A DNA stretch of 64,000 nt from contig NZ_JAUDRZ010000008.1 of NCBI RefSeq assembly GCF_030380735.1, forward strand, positions 372,001-436,000, read 5' to 3'. The notes beneath the pieces are model-generated. The model ran no database searches, was not told the origin of the DNA, and saw only the letters and a program-made list of their open reading frames with translations. The position numbers and the translations under genes were made by a program. Of the stretch, positions 8,604-17,207 are shown in pieces (position 1 is the first letter of the stretch; each line of letters begins with the position of its first letter). The DNA is from Rhizobium sp. S152 (lineage in GTDB: Bacteria; Pseudomonadota; Alphaproteobacteria; Rhizobiales; Rhizobiaceae).

Positions 8604-10043
8604 ATGTCCGACACCATTTCGTTCCTCGCTCCGCGTGCGGATGTGCTGGCGCGCCGCCGCCAGATCGTCGAGGATCTCGCCGACCTTTTACCGCCGGAAT
8701 GCCTTGTCCACGAGGCCCGCGAACTGATGCCTTTCGAGACGGATGCCTTCGTCTCCTATCGCCGGTTACCGCTCGCCGTTGCCCTGCCGCGCACCACGGC
8801 CGAGGTCGCAGCAGTGCTGAAATACTGCCACCGCTACGGCGTTCCCGTCGTTCCGCGGGGCGCCGGGACCTCGCTCTCGGGCGGCGCCATCCCGCAGGAG
8901 GATGCCGTCGTCGTCTGCGTGTCGAAGATGAATCGCATCATCGAGATTGACCTGTTCAACCGCCTCGCCATGGTCGAGGCGGGCGTCACCAATCTGCATA
9001 TCTCGGAATCCGTCTCTGCGGACGGTTTTTTCTATGCGCCCGATCCGAGCTCGCAGCTCGCCTGCACCATTGGCGGCAACATCGGCATGAATTCCGGCGG
9101 CGCCCACTGTCTGAAATACGGTGTGACGACCAACAACCTTCTTGGCGTCAGGATGGTCCTGATGGATGGCACGATCATCGATCTCGGCGGCAAGGCGCTC
9201 GATGCCGGCGGCTATGATCTGCTCGGCCTCGTCTGCGGTCATGAGGGGCAGCTTGGCATCGTCACCGAGGCGACGGTGCGCCTGATCGCCAAGCCCGAGG
9301 GCGCCCGGCCCGTGCTCTTCGGTTTCGATACCTCGGAGGAAGCCGGCTCCTGCGTTGCCGATGTCATCGCGTCGGGCATCATCCCTGTTGCCATCGAGTT
9401 CATGGACAAGCCGGCCATCGAGATCTGCGAGGCTTTCGCCAAGGCCGGCTATCCGCTGGATGTCGGCGCGCTCTTGATCGTCGAGGTCGAGGGATCGGAA
9501 GCCGAGATGGACGACATGCTGGGCGATATCGTCGCCATCGCCCGCCGACATGGCGTGAAGACCGTGCGCGAATGCCAGTCCGCCACCGAGGCGGCGCTGA
9601 TCTGGAAGGGTCGGAAATCCGCCTTCGGCGCAACCGGCCGCATCGCCGATTATATCTGCATGGACGGCACTGTGCCGCTCAGCCAGCTCTCCTACGTCTT
9701 GAAGAAGACCGGAGAGATCATCGATGGCTACGGCCTTCGCGTCGCCAATGTCTTCCACGCCGGCGATGGCAACATGCACCCGCTGATCCTGTTCAACGCC
9801 AACGACCCCGAGGATGCCGCCCGCGCTGAAGCGGCCGGCATGGATATCTTGAAGCTCTGCGTCGATGTCGGCGGCTGCCTCACCGGCGAGCACGGCGTCG
9901 GCATCGAGAAGCGCGACCTGATGCGCCATCAGTACGCCGAGGCCGACCTCGCCCAGCAGATGGCAGCTCGTGCCGCCTTCGATCCGGGCTGGCTGCTCAA
10001 CCCGTCCAAGGTCTTCCCGCTGGAGGGGCGTGCCGGCGCATGA
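8604..10043 (+). CDS. glcD: Glycolate oxidase FAD subunit GlcD
   Basis: A 479-residue FAD-linked oxidase that, with GlcE and GlcF, oxidises glycolate (and usually D-lactate) to glyoxylate at the inner membrane. The FAD_binding_4 domain shows PRGAGTSLSGGA near residue 90 and GGNIGMNSGGAH near 155. The C-terminal catalytic half has VFHAGDGNMHP near 385 and CLTGEHGVGIEK near 427, both typical of GlcD. The start at 8604 follows AAGGGAGAGAGCC, a good ribosome binding site; the upstream in-frame ATG at 8544 has none. It is the first gene of glcDEF and overlaps glcE by 4 bp (ATGA). Confidence 0.95.
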   Translation: MSDTISFLAPRADVLARRRQIVEDLADLLPPECLVHEARELMPFETDAFVSYRRLPLAVALPRTTAEVAAVLKYCHRYGVPVVPRGAGTSLSGGAIPQEDAVVVCVSKMNRIIEIDLFNRLAMVEAGVTNLHISESVSADGFFYAPDPSSQLACTIGGNIGMNSGGAHCLKYGVTTNNLLGVRMVLMDGTIIDLGGKALDAGGYDLLGLVCGHEGQLGIVTEATVRLIAKPEGARPVLFGFDTSEEAGSCVADVIASGIIPVAIEFMDKPAIEICEAFAKAGYPLDVGALLIVEVEGSEAEMDDMLGDIVAIARRHGVKTVRECQSATEAALIWKGRKSAFGATGRIADYICMDGTVPLSQLSYVLKKTGEIIDGYGLRVANVFHAGDGNMHPLILFNANDPEDAARAEAAGMDILKLCVDVGGCLTGEHGVGIEKRDLMRHQYAEADLAQQMAARAAFDPGWLLNPSKVFPLEGRAGA

Positions 10044-11242
10044 TCGACCTCTTTCCCACCAGCGAGGACGATGCCGTCGAGATCGTGAGAAGCCACGCGG
10101 CATCGGGAAAGCCGCTTGCAATCTGCGGCGGCAACACCCGATCGGGCTTCGGCAACGCGGTCACCGCATCCGACCGTCTGCGATCAACCAATGTCGCCGG
10201 CATCGTCTCCTACAATCCAGGCGAGATGGTGCTGACCGCGCGTGCCGGCACGCCGCTTGCCGAGATCGAGGCGGCATTGGCCGAGAACGGCCAGATGATG
10301 GCCTTCGAGCCAATGGACCACCGGCCGCTGATGGGCACGACAGGCGAGCCGACCATCGGCGGCGTCATTGCCGCCAACGTCTCCGGCCCGCGCCGCTTCG
10401 TGGCCGGCGCCGCGCGCGACAGCCTGCTCGGCGTGCGCTTCGTCAATGGCAGGGGAGAGATCGTCAAGGCCGGCGGCCGGGTGATGAAGAACGTCACCGG
10501 GCTTGATCTGGTCAAGCTCATGGCCGGTTCGCACGGCACGCTCGGCTTCCTCACCGAAGTCACGTTCCGCGTGCCGCCGCGCCCGAAGACGGAGGAGACC
10601 ATCCTGATCTCGGGCCTGAACGACGCCGAAGCCGCGCTTGCCATGTCCGCCGCGATGGCGCTGCCGGTGGAAGTATCGGCAGCCGCCCACCTGCCGATGA
10701 CGGTGTCGTGGAAATTTCTCGACAGTACCCTGCCGCCCGGCGAGGCTACCTGCCTTCGTATCGAGGGCTTGCCGAAATCGGTGGAGGCGAGGGCGGCCAA
10801 GCTCGCCGCCGTCATGTCCGCCTATGGCCCGGTCATCCATCTGAACCGCGCCGACAGCGCCCGTCTCTGGCGCGATATCCGCGATGTCCTGCCCTATGCC
10901 GATGGAACGCCGCGTCCGGTCTGGCGTGTTTCCGTCGCCCCCGGCGCCGGTCACCAGCTGGTCGCCGCCCTGCGCCTGGAAGCCGGCGTCGATGCCTTCT
11001 ACGACTGGCAGGGCGGGCTTGTCTGGATGCGCATGGAAGCCGATCCCGAGGCCGATCTTGTGCGACGCTTCATCAAGGCGCTCGGCGGCGGCCACGCCAC
11101 CCTGATCCGCGCGCCCGCCAAGACCCGCGCCGCCGTGCCGGCGTTCGAGCCGCAGGCGGAGGCTGTGGCCATACTCTCGGCACGGCTGCGGGAGAAGTTC
11201 GATCCGATGGGGATCTTCAATCCGGGGAAGATGGGGGCATGA
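10040..11242 (+). CDS. glcE: Glycolate oxidase FAD subunit GlcE
   Basis: A 400-residue second FAD-binding subunit of glycolate oxidase. It has a FAD_binding_4 domain with GGNTRSGFG at about 31-39, GEPTIGGVIAANVSGPRR at about 108-125 and GRVMKNVTGLDLVKLMAG near 150. It ends with REKFDPMGIFNPGKM, the usual C-terminus of this enzyme class. Its ATG overlaps the glcD stop, showing translational coupling. A 257-bp gap with an inverted repeat element separates it from glcF. Confidence 0.95.
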   Translation: MIDLFPTSEDDAVEIVRSHAASGKPLAICGGNTRSGFGNAVTASDRLRSTNVAGIVSYNPGEMVLTARAGTPLAEIEAALAENGQMMAFEPMDHRPLMGTTGEPTIGGVIAANVSGPRRFVAGAARDSLLGVRFVNGRGEIVKAGGRVMKNVTGLDLVKLMAGSHGTLGFLTEVTFRVPPRPKTEETILISGLNDAEAALAMSAAMALPVEVSAAAHLPMTVSWKFLDSTLPPGEATCLRIEGLPKSVEARAAKLAAVMSAYGPVIHLNRADSARLWRDIRDVLPYADGTPRPVWRVSVAPGAGHQLVAALRLEAGVDAFYDWQGGLVWMRMEADPEADLVRRFIKALGGGHATLIRAPAKTRAAVPAFEPQAEAVAILSARLREKFDPMGIFNPGKMGA

Positions 11243-11499
11243 TGTTGGCGTGGTCACCTTCGCAAGTTAGGAAAAACCCCTCCCCAACCCCTCCCCACAA
11301 GGGGGAGGGGCTAACCGGTGGGAACCGGCCTACCCGATCATATCGATTGCGGCTTTTGAAAGGTTGCTTTGTCTGGCAAGGACGTTGCGCCCAGCAAGCC
11401 CCTCCCCCTTGTGGGGAGGGGTTGGGGAGGGGTGTTTTGTTTGCAGGGGCAGCTTTCGAGCCCCACACGCCCATGACGCCACCGGACCGATAGCCTGAC
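11243..11499. repeat. Intergenic inverted-repeat element between glcE and glcF (copy A)
   Basis: A 34-bp arm at 11277-11310 is repeated as its perfect reverse complement at 11399-11432, with an 88-bp centre. The arms are nearly pure C and G: CCCCTCCCCAACCCCTCCCC, then ACAAGGGGGAGGGG. Each arm can itself fold (CCCCT with AGGGG), and the pair can form a long hairpin in RNA or a cruciform in DNA. A near-identical element is at 22784-22935 and a diverged one near 41654-41818. Such palindromic elements are common in rhizobial intergenic DNA. This copy sits inside the glcDEF operon and could attenuate or protect the transcript before glcF. Confidence 0.85.
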
Positions 11500-12813
11500 A
11501 TGCAAACCAACTTCACCCCAGACCAGCTTGCCGATCCCCAAGTCGCCGCCTCCGAGCAGATCCTGCGCAAATGCGTGCATTGCGGCTTCTGCACCGCCAC
11601 CTGTCCGACCTATGTGACTTTAGGCAACGAGCTCGACAGCCCGCGCGGCCGCATCTACCTCATAAAGGACATGCTGGAGAACGATCGTGCCGCCGATACG
11701 GAGGTCGTCACCCATATCGACCGCTGTCTTTCCTGTCTCGCCTGCACGACGACCTGTCCTTCCGGCGTCGATTACATGCACCTCGTCGATCATGCCCGCG
11801 CCCATATCGAAAAGACCTACAAGCGTCCCTTCATGGACCGGCTGACCCGCAACATGCTGGCCGCCGTCCTGCCATATCCCGGCCGTTTCCGCCTTGCCCT
11901 GAAACTCGCGCGCCTCGGTCGCCCCCTCGCTGGCCTGATGCGCGGCAGGGCGGCGCTGAAACCCTTCGCCGCCATGCTGGCGCTGGCGCCGCGCCGCGTT
12001 CCATCGGCATCGCCCTATGCCTCGCCCGCAACACACCCTCCCGAAGGCGTGAAACGCGGCCGCGTCGCGATCCTGACCGGTTGCGCCCAGCCGGTGCTCG
12101 ATCCCGGCATCAACGCCGCGACCATCCGCCTGCTCACACGCCTCGGCATAGAGGTCGTGGCGCCGAAAGGGGAGGTCTGCTGCGGCTCGCTGGTTCATCA
12201 CATGGGCCGCGAGGAGCAGGCGCTGCGAAGCGCCCGCGTCAATGTCGATATCTGGACGCGCGAGATCGAGGAAAGCGGCCTCGACGCCATCGTCATCACC
12301 GCGTCCGGCTGCGGCACAACAATCAAGGACTATGGCCACATGCTGCGGCTGGATCCCGATTATGCCGAGAAGGCCGCCCGCGTCTCGGCGCTCGCCAGGG
12401 ACGTCACCGAATATCTGTCGACGCTTGATCTGCCGTCGATGATGCCCAGAGGGCTGACGGTCGCCTATCACTCGGCCTGTTCCATGCAGCATGGCCAGAA
12501 GATTACGCTCGCGCCGAAGCTTCTCTTGAAAACGGCGGGCTTCACGGTGCGCGATCCGGCCGAAGGGCACCTCTGCTGCGGCTCGGCCGGCACCTATAAC
12601 ATCATGCAGCCCGAGATCGCCGACGCCCTGAAGCAGCGCAAGGTGAAGAACATCGAGGCGACGAAGGCTGACGTGATCGCCACCGGTAATATCGGCTGCA
12701 TCACCCAGATCGCGTCGGGAACCGCCATCCCGATCGTCCACACCATCGAGCTTCTCGATTGGGCTTATGGCGGTGAAGTACCGGAAAAATTAAAGAATAT
12801 GCCGGTAGCTTAG
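11500..12813 (+). CDS. glcF: Glycolate oxidase iron-sulfur subunit GlcF
   Basis: A 437-residue subunit that passes electrons from GlcDE to the respiratory chain. Two 4Fe-4S motifs are present: CVHCGFCTATCP from residue 25 and CLSCLACTTTCP near residue 78. The C-terminal half has the two cysteine-rich CCG segments, CCGSLVHHMG and CCGSAGTYN. It is read in the same direction as glcDE after a repeat-bearing gap. The start at 11500 gives the usual MQTNFTPDQLADP N-terminus of this family. Confidence 0.95.
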   Translation: MQTNFTPDQLADPQVAASEQILRKCVHCGFCTATCPTYVTLGNELDSPRGRIYLIKDMLENDRAADTEVVTHIDRCLSCLACTTTCPSGVDYMHLVDHARAHIEKTYKRPFMDRLTRNMLAAVLPYPGRFRLALKLARLGRPLAGLMRGRAALKPFAAMLALAPRRVPSASPYASPATHPPEGVKRGRVAILTGCAQPVLDPGINAATIRLLTRLGIEVVAPKGEVCCGSLVHHMGREEQALRSARVNVDIWTREIEESGLDAIVITASGCGTTIKDYGHMLRLDPDYAEKAARVSALARDVTEYLSTLDLPSMMPRGLTVAYHSACSMQHGQKITLAPKLLLKTAGFTVRDPAEGHLCCGSAGTYNIMQPEIADALKQRKVKNIEATKADVIATGNIGCITQIASGTAIPIVHTIELLDWAYGGEVPEKLKNMPVA

Positions 12814-12849
12814 CGAGCCGGAATGTCCGGCTTTGCCGGGAGTTCCGCA

Positions 12850-13290
12850 ATGCACCGTATTATCCTGACGCTTATGGTTTTCTGCGGCATGGCCCATGTG
12901 GCGCAGGCCGAGGGCCGGTTCTTCTGTTCCGCCGACGACAAGAACGCCCGCTTCACGGTGGACGGCGGTTTCCAAGGCGGCGTCGGCAACAAGCTCAATC
13001 ACTTCCGCGGCGCCCTGATCGTCAAGAACGACGGTGTCTCGCCCGTCTTCCACAAGTTGACGCTCGATTCCGACAACCTCTCGCATGACTGGCAGCATGC
13101 CGGCGAGCTGCGTTTCCAGATTTTCCGGGCCGGCGACGATGACAGCCGCGGGCAGGAAATGGATATGACGATCGCCGCCAATCAGCCGAGCAAGTCGGCC
13201 ACCGCCTTCTCGGGCACTTACGAGCTGACGATTTCGGGTGGCGACAAGCCGTTTACGGCAAGCGGCAAGGTCAGCTGCGGAGCGAAATAG
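12850..13290 (+). CDS. Small exported protein of unknown function
   Basis: A 146-residue protein with a likely signal peptide (MHRIILTLMVFCGMAHVAQAEG, cleavage after AQA). The mature part has two cysteines far apart (FFCSADD near the start, KVSCGAK at the end), suggesting one disulphide in a small periplasmic beta-rich domain. I do not recognise the family. The start at 12850 is chosen because the signal peptide follows directly; an upstream ATG at 12823 would add nine residues. It lies 36 bp after glcF on the same strand, but no link to glycolate use is evident. Confidence 0.65.
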   Translation: MHRIILTLMVFCGMAHVAQAEGRFFCSADDKNARFTVDGGFQGGVGNKLNHFRGALIVKNDGVSPVFHKLTLDSDNLSHDWQHAGELRFQIFRAGDDDSRGQEMDMTIAANQPSKSATAFSGTYELTISGGDKPFTASGKVSCGAK

Positions 13291-13312
13291 GGCGGCGCAT
13301 CGACCGGCCGCC
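13291..13312 (+). terminator. Possible GC-rich terminator hairpin
   Basis: GGCGGC at 13291-13296 pairs with GCCGCC at 13307-13312 directly after the stop codon of the preceding gene, between convergent genes. There is no clear T run, so the call is tentative. Confidence 0.35.
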
Positions 13313-13331
13313 CCATCCCTGAATTTTAAGA

Positions 13332-14003
13332 TCAGCCGCCGAAAAGCGTTCTGAGAACATCGATGCCGCGATCGTCGAAGGCGACATTGCCCTGCTTGTT
13401 GCCGGGGCCGACGACGATCACCTTGGTGCCGACGGGAACCCGGTCGTAAAGATCCTCGACATCCTTGTTGACCATGCGGATGCAGCCGGACGACAGGTTT
13501 AGCCCGATCGTCCAGGGCTGGTTGGTGCCGTGAATGCGGAAAATCGTGTCGCGACCGCCCTGGTAGAGATACATGGCGCGCGCGCCGAGCGGATTGTCGG
13601 GGCCACCCGGCTGCACGGCCGGCAGGTTGTGGCCGGCGCGGGCCTCGCGGACGCGCATTTCGGCAGGCGGCGTCCAGGTCGGCCATTCAGCCTTGCGGCC
13701 GATCTTCACCACGCCTGACCATCCAAAGCCTTCGCGGCCGACGCCGATGCCGTAGCGCGTGGCCTTGTTGCGGCCTTCGACGAGATAGAGATATTTGTTG
13801 ACCGTATCGACGATCACGGTGCCGGGCGCCTCGTTGGTGATAAGACGGACGACACGCTTCTTGTATTGCGGCTTGACCTGCTGGCTGTGCTTGACGCCAC
13901 GAACGGCATCGGTTGCCGTCAACTGTGGTTCGGCATGCGCAACGCCAATCATGCTGGCCAGCACGACGGCCGATACCGCCGCAAGCCGTTTCATATGCTT
14001 CAT
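13332..14003 (-). CDS. L,D-transpeptidase (YkuD domain), first of a tandem pair
   Basis: A 223-residue exported enzyme that would form 3-3 peptidoglycan cross-links or attach proteins to the cell wall. A signal peptide (MKHMKRLAAVSAVVLASMIG...AHA) precedes the YkuD domain. The catalytic signature is complete: HGTNQPWTIG followed by SSGCIRMVNKDV, with the active cysteine in SSGC. I start at the ATG of MKHMKRL (14003), which begins the signal peptide; an in-frame ATG at 14045 lies outside it. It is followed upstream on the same strand by a second L,D-transpeptidase gene 133 bp away. Confidence 0.9.
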   Translation of the reverse strand: MKHMKRLAAVSAVVLASMIGVAHAEPQLTATDAVRGVKHSQQVKPQYKKRVVRLITNEAPGTVIVDTVNKYLYLVEGRNKATRYGIGVGREGFGWSGVVKIGRKAEWPTWTPPAEMRVREARAGHNLPAVQPGGPDNPLGARAMYLYQGGRDTIFRIHGTNQPWTIGLNLSSGCIRMVNKDVEDLYDRVPVGTKVIVVGPGNKQGNVAFDDRGIDVLRTLFGG

Positions 14004-14136
14004 TCGGGAGTCCCCTCTGTCCAAGATCGCTAGCAAGCTAGCCAAATCGTCCCGAATTTCAAGACAGAGAAAGCCGCTACGCGTTCTGGCGGGCGCATCG
14101 CGGCCTCAAGTGTTGCGCCGATGCGCCTGAAACGCG

Positions 14137-14874
14137 TCAGATCACCATGACCCGCGTACCCACCTTCACGCGTTCGTAGAGATCCGTCACGTCCTCGTTG
14201 CGCATGCGGATGCAGCCCGAGGAAACGGCGCTGCCGATGGTCCACGGCGCGTTGGTGCCGTGGATGCGATAGAGTGTGGAGCCGAGATACATGGCGCGTG
14301 CGCCGAGGGGGTTTTCCGGACCTCCGTCCATGCGCGCCGGCAGGTAATGCCCCTTGGCAGCCTCGCGGCTCACCATTTCTGAGGGTGGCGTCCAGTCCGG
14401 CCACTCGGCCTTGCGGGTGACCTTATGAACGCCCGCCCATTCGAAGCCGGGCTTGCCGACGCCGACGCCGTAACGCCGCGCCTTGCCGCCGTCCATGACG
14501 AGATAAAGGAAACGGTTGTTGGTATCGATGACGATCGTGCCGGGCCGTTCTTTCGTCTGGTAGTCGACGATCTGCGGCAGGAACTGCGGCTCGAGGCGTT
14601 GGCGAACGACGGGAATGCCGGGGTTGATGGCGGAGACCTGCTGTGTCACGGGAGCGCGACGCACGACACGCGGCGCGAAAAGGCCGCGCTGCTGCACGAC
14701 TGGGCGCTGATAGACGACAGGGCGAACAGGCGCGCCGCCAAGCTGCATGATCCACGGCGCTGTCAGGTCGGGGCTGAGCACAACCGGCGGGCGGCTGGCA
14801 TAGCGGTCGTCGCCGAACGCGGAACTGGACAACGCGCCGAAAAGGGCCGCGGCAAGCACAACAGATTTCATCAT
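14137..14874 (-). CDS. L,D-transpeptidase (YkuD domain), second of a tandem pair
   Basis: A 245-residue exported YkuD-family transpeptidase. The signal peptide is MMKSVVLAAALFGALSSSAFG. A proline/arginine/glutamine-rich linker (about residues 45-85) precedes the catalytic domain, which has HGTNAPWTIG and SSGCIRMRNEDV with the active cysteine. Its domain is clearly related to the neighbouring copy (both have GPENPLGARAMYL-like and WPDWTPP/WPTWTPP segments), pointing to tandem duplication. Rhizobiales rely heavily on L,D-cross-linking and carry many such genes. Confidence 0.9.
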   Translation of the reverse strand: MMKSVVLAAALFGALSSSAFGDDRYASRPPVVLSPDLTAPWIMQLGGAPVRPVVYQRPVVQQRGLFAPRVVRRAPVTQQVSAINPGIPVVRQRLEPQFLPQIVDYQTKERPGTIVIDTNNRFLYLVMDGGKARRYGVGVGKPGFEWAGVHKVTRKAEWPDWTPPSEMVSREAAKGHYLPARMDGGPENPLGARAMYLGSTLYRIHGTNAPWTIGSAVSSGCIRMRNEDVTDLYERVKVGTRVMVI

Positions 14875-15084
14875 CGGACGGACTCTCTAACAATGGCCGA
14901 AAATGCGGCAGCGACAGCCGCCTGCTGAACTGATGCTGCCATCATGCCGGCCAGCGAATGGTAAATATCGATTCATTAAAGTCCGAAGCGGACAATAAAC
15001 TTTTCGTCAGGGTTATCGTTCGGTTTGGAAACAGGGTTTGCAAATGGTAAAGCCGGATTCGGAACCGGAAAGCGAAGCGATATC

Positions 15085-15714
15085 ATGAGCGAAACTGGCA
15101 TCGTAACGGGCGCGGACGGCAAGAGCCGCTGCCACTGGCATGGCAACCTGCCGGATTACCTTCTCTATCACGACAATGAATGGGGTCGTCCCGTTACGAA
15201 CGACATCCGTCTCTTCGAGAAGATCTGCCTGGAAGGCTTCCAGTCCGGCCTCTCCTGGCTGACGATCCTGCGCAAGCGAGAGAATTTCCGCGCGGCCTTC
15301 GCGGGCTTTGATTTCGAGAAGGTGGCACTGTTCAACGAGGCCGATATCGAGCGCTGCGTCGCCGATGCCGGCATCATCCGCCATCGCGGCAAGATCGTCT
15401 CGACCATCAACAACGCCAGGCGCGCCATCGAATTGCGCGACGAGTTCGGATCGCTCGCACATTATTTCTGGAGCTTCGAGCCGGGCCACAACGAACGCCC
15501 GAAAGTGGTCGATCGCGCCACCATCATGGCCAATCCGACGACGCCTACTTCGGTGCTGATCTCGAAGAATTTGAAGAAACGTGGCTGGACCTTTGTCGGT
15601 CCGACCACAGTTTATGCCTTCATGCAGGCAATGGGTCTCGTCAACGATCATCTGGAAGGCTGCTATTGCCGCGCCGAGGTCGAGGCCATGCGCGACGCTA
15701 TGGTGCGTCCATGA
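15085..15714 (+). CDS. tag: DNA-3-methyladenine glycosylase I
   Basis: A 209-residue base-excision repair enzyme that removes 3-methyladenine from alkylated DNA. The N-terminal segment RCHWHGNLPDYLLYHDNEWG and the C-terminal HLEGCYCR supply the Cys/His residues of the Tag zinc snap. The core FEKICLEGFQSGLSWLTIL is highly typical. The ATG at 15085 is used; an upstream in-frame ATG at 15025 adds unconserved residues. Its stop overlaps the start of the next small exported-protein gene (ATGA). Confidence 0.95.
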   Translation: MSETGIVTGADGKSRCHWHGNLPDYLLYHDNEWGRPVTNDIRLFEKICLEGFQSGLSWLTILRKRENFRAAFAGFDFEKVALFNEADIERCVADAGIIRHRGKIVSTINNARRAIELRDEFGSLAHYFWSFEPGHNERPKVVDRATIMANPTTPTSVLISKNLKKRGWTFVGPTTVYAFMQAMGLVNDHLEGCYCRAEVEAMRDAMVRP

Positions 15715-16232
15715 GGAGCGCGCCGATGAAGCTGGCCGCGGTGGCCGCGGCGGCACTCTTGCTGTCGGTTTCGGCTGCGTTCGCGCAGCAGGCGCCGCAG
15801 CTGCAGCCCGGCGAAAAGCTCGAGAAGTTGCAGTTTCCCGGCGCCACGATGGAGCTCAAGGGCTGGACGAAGTTCGGCAACAGCCATGTCTACACGCTGC
15901 CGGTCAAGGCGGGCCAGCACGTCAAGATCAGTTTCTCGACCAAGAGCCAGTTCGCCTTCCTGGCGATCTTCGATCTGGCCCAGGCGGAAGACGAGGCGAT
16001 CTTCGGCACCGACGAGGATGGCGAGGCCTATGCGGTCACCGTGAAAGCCAACACCACTTGGCTGCTGCGCCCCTATTACTCCAAAGCGTCGCCCCGCCGA
16101 GGTCTCGGCGCTCCGTACAGCATCCTGATCGAACCGCAGGCGACCGCGCAGCCGCAAACGCCGCCGCCCGCATCCGCCCCTCAGGATGAAGAGGACGAGG
16201 GCCCGTCGCCGCTCTTCCCCCTCAGGCGCTGA
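15711..16232 (+). CDS. Exported protein of unknown function
   Basis: A 173-residue protein with a signal peptide (MKLAAVAAAALLLSVSAAFA, cleaved before QQAPQLQ) and a C-terminal Pro/Glu/Asp-rich tail. The central part (VYTLPVKAGQHVKISF, YAVTVKANTTWLLRPYY) looks like a small beta-sandwich resembling bacterial pre-peptidase C-terminal-like modules, but I cannot name it. The start at 15711 overlaps the tag stop codon by 4 bp; an internal ATG at 15726 begins the signal peptide directly. Coupling to tag is probably incidental. Confidence 0.65.
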   Translation: MRSAPMKLAAVAAAALLLSVSAAFAQQAPQLQPGEKLEKLQFPGATMELKGWTKFGNSHVYTLPVKAGQHVKISFSTKSQFAFLAIFDLAQAEDEAIFGTDEDGEAYAVTVKANTTWLLRPYYSKASPRRGLGAPYSILIEPQATAQPQTPPPASAPQDEEDEGPSPLFPLRR

Positions 16233-16238
16233 AAACGC

Positions 16239-16943
16239 TCAGCCGATTTCGTCGATGACGGCGCCAAGCTCGCCGAGGTGCTCGATCTTGCGGAAACGCG
16301 GCGCGTCCTTTGGCTCGTCGACATGCTCCAGCACCCAGGTCAGCTCGTGGGGCACGAAGACGCCATAGCTGCCGGCAGCGATCGCCGGCACGATATCCGA
16401 CTTCAGCGAGTTGCCCACCATCATCGCCCTTTCCGGTCCGCCGCCGACCTTGGAGAAGATCCGCCGGTAGGTGACCGCCGATTTGTCGGAGACGATCTCG
16501 ACCGCATGGAAGAAATCGCCGAGCCCGGATTGCGCCAGCTTGCGCTCCTGGTCGAACAGGTCGCCCTTGGTGATCAGTACGAGCAGATAGTGCTCCGATA
16601 GTGCCTCAAGCGTCTCCTGCACATGCGGCAGCGTCTCGACCGGATGCGAGAGCAGGTCGCGCCCGGTGTCGAGGATGCTGGCGATCACGCTTGCCGGAAC
16701 CGTGCCCTCGGTAATCTCGATCGCCGTCTCGATCATCGACAGCGTGAAGCCCTTGATGCCGAACCCGTAATGCTGAAGATTGCGCTTCTCCGCTTCCAAC
16801 AGCCGCTGCGAGATATGCGGCCCTTCCGCGAAATCCGACAGCAGCTCGGTGAAATGCTCCTCGGTCAGCCGGTAGAACTGCTCGTTCTGCCAGAGCGTGT
16901 CGTCGGCATCGAAACCGATCGTGGTAAGCGTGCGGGTGGTCAT
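16239..16943 (-). CDS. HAD-superfamily phosphatase
   Basis: A 234-residue haloacid-dehalogenase-like hydrolase. Motif I is GFDADDTLWQ with the two catalytic aspartates, motif II is LVLITKGD, and motif IV is MMVGNSLKSDIVPA. The helical cap between motifs I and II is the C1 type of the phosphoglycolate phosphatase group. The start at 16943 (MTTRTLTTIGF) is preferred over an ATG 18 bp upstream. The substrate cannot be deduced. It is convergent with the exported-protein gene at 16232. Confidence 0.83.
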   Translation of the reverse strand: MTTRTLTTIGFDADDTLWQNEQFYRLTEEHFTELLSDFAEGPHISQRLLEAEKRNLQHYGFGIKGFTLSMIETAIEITEGTVPASVIASILDTGRDLLSHPVETLPHVQETLEALSEHYLLVLITKGDLFDQERKLAQSGLGDFFHAVEIVSDKSAVTYRRIFSKVGGGPERAMMVGNSLKSDIVPAIAAGSYGVFVPHELTWVLEHVDEPKDAPRFRKIEHLGELGAVIDEIG

Positions 16944-17207
16944 GGAAGCGCCTCTGGACATTCAGGCTTAACTTATGAGCCTTCGCCGACGATGCAAGGC
17001 TTGGGGATGCAAGACCAGGGCTTGTGGATAGCCAAGCGCGGCAGCCTGTCGCAGCGGCGGGGCCACGTTGAAACCGCAGCCAACCGCCTTATGTCAAAGC
17101 TGTTCATTCCCGCGGCCGATTCCGGCCGCGCCCCGCGCGGGCTGAAGACCAGCAAAGAATTCAACCCGCCGCCGGCTCATCGCCACCTTCAAAGGGAAAT
17201 CCCGACC

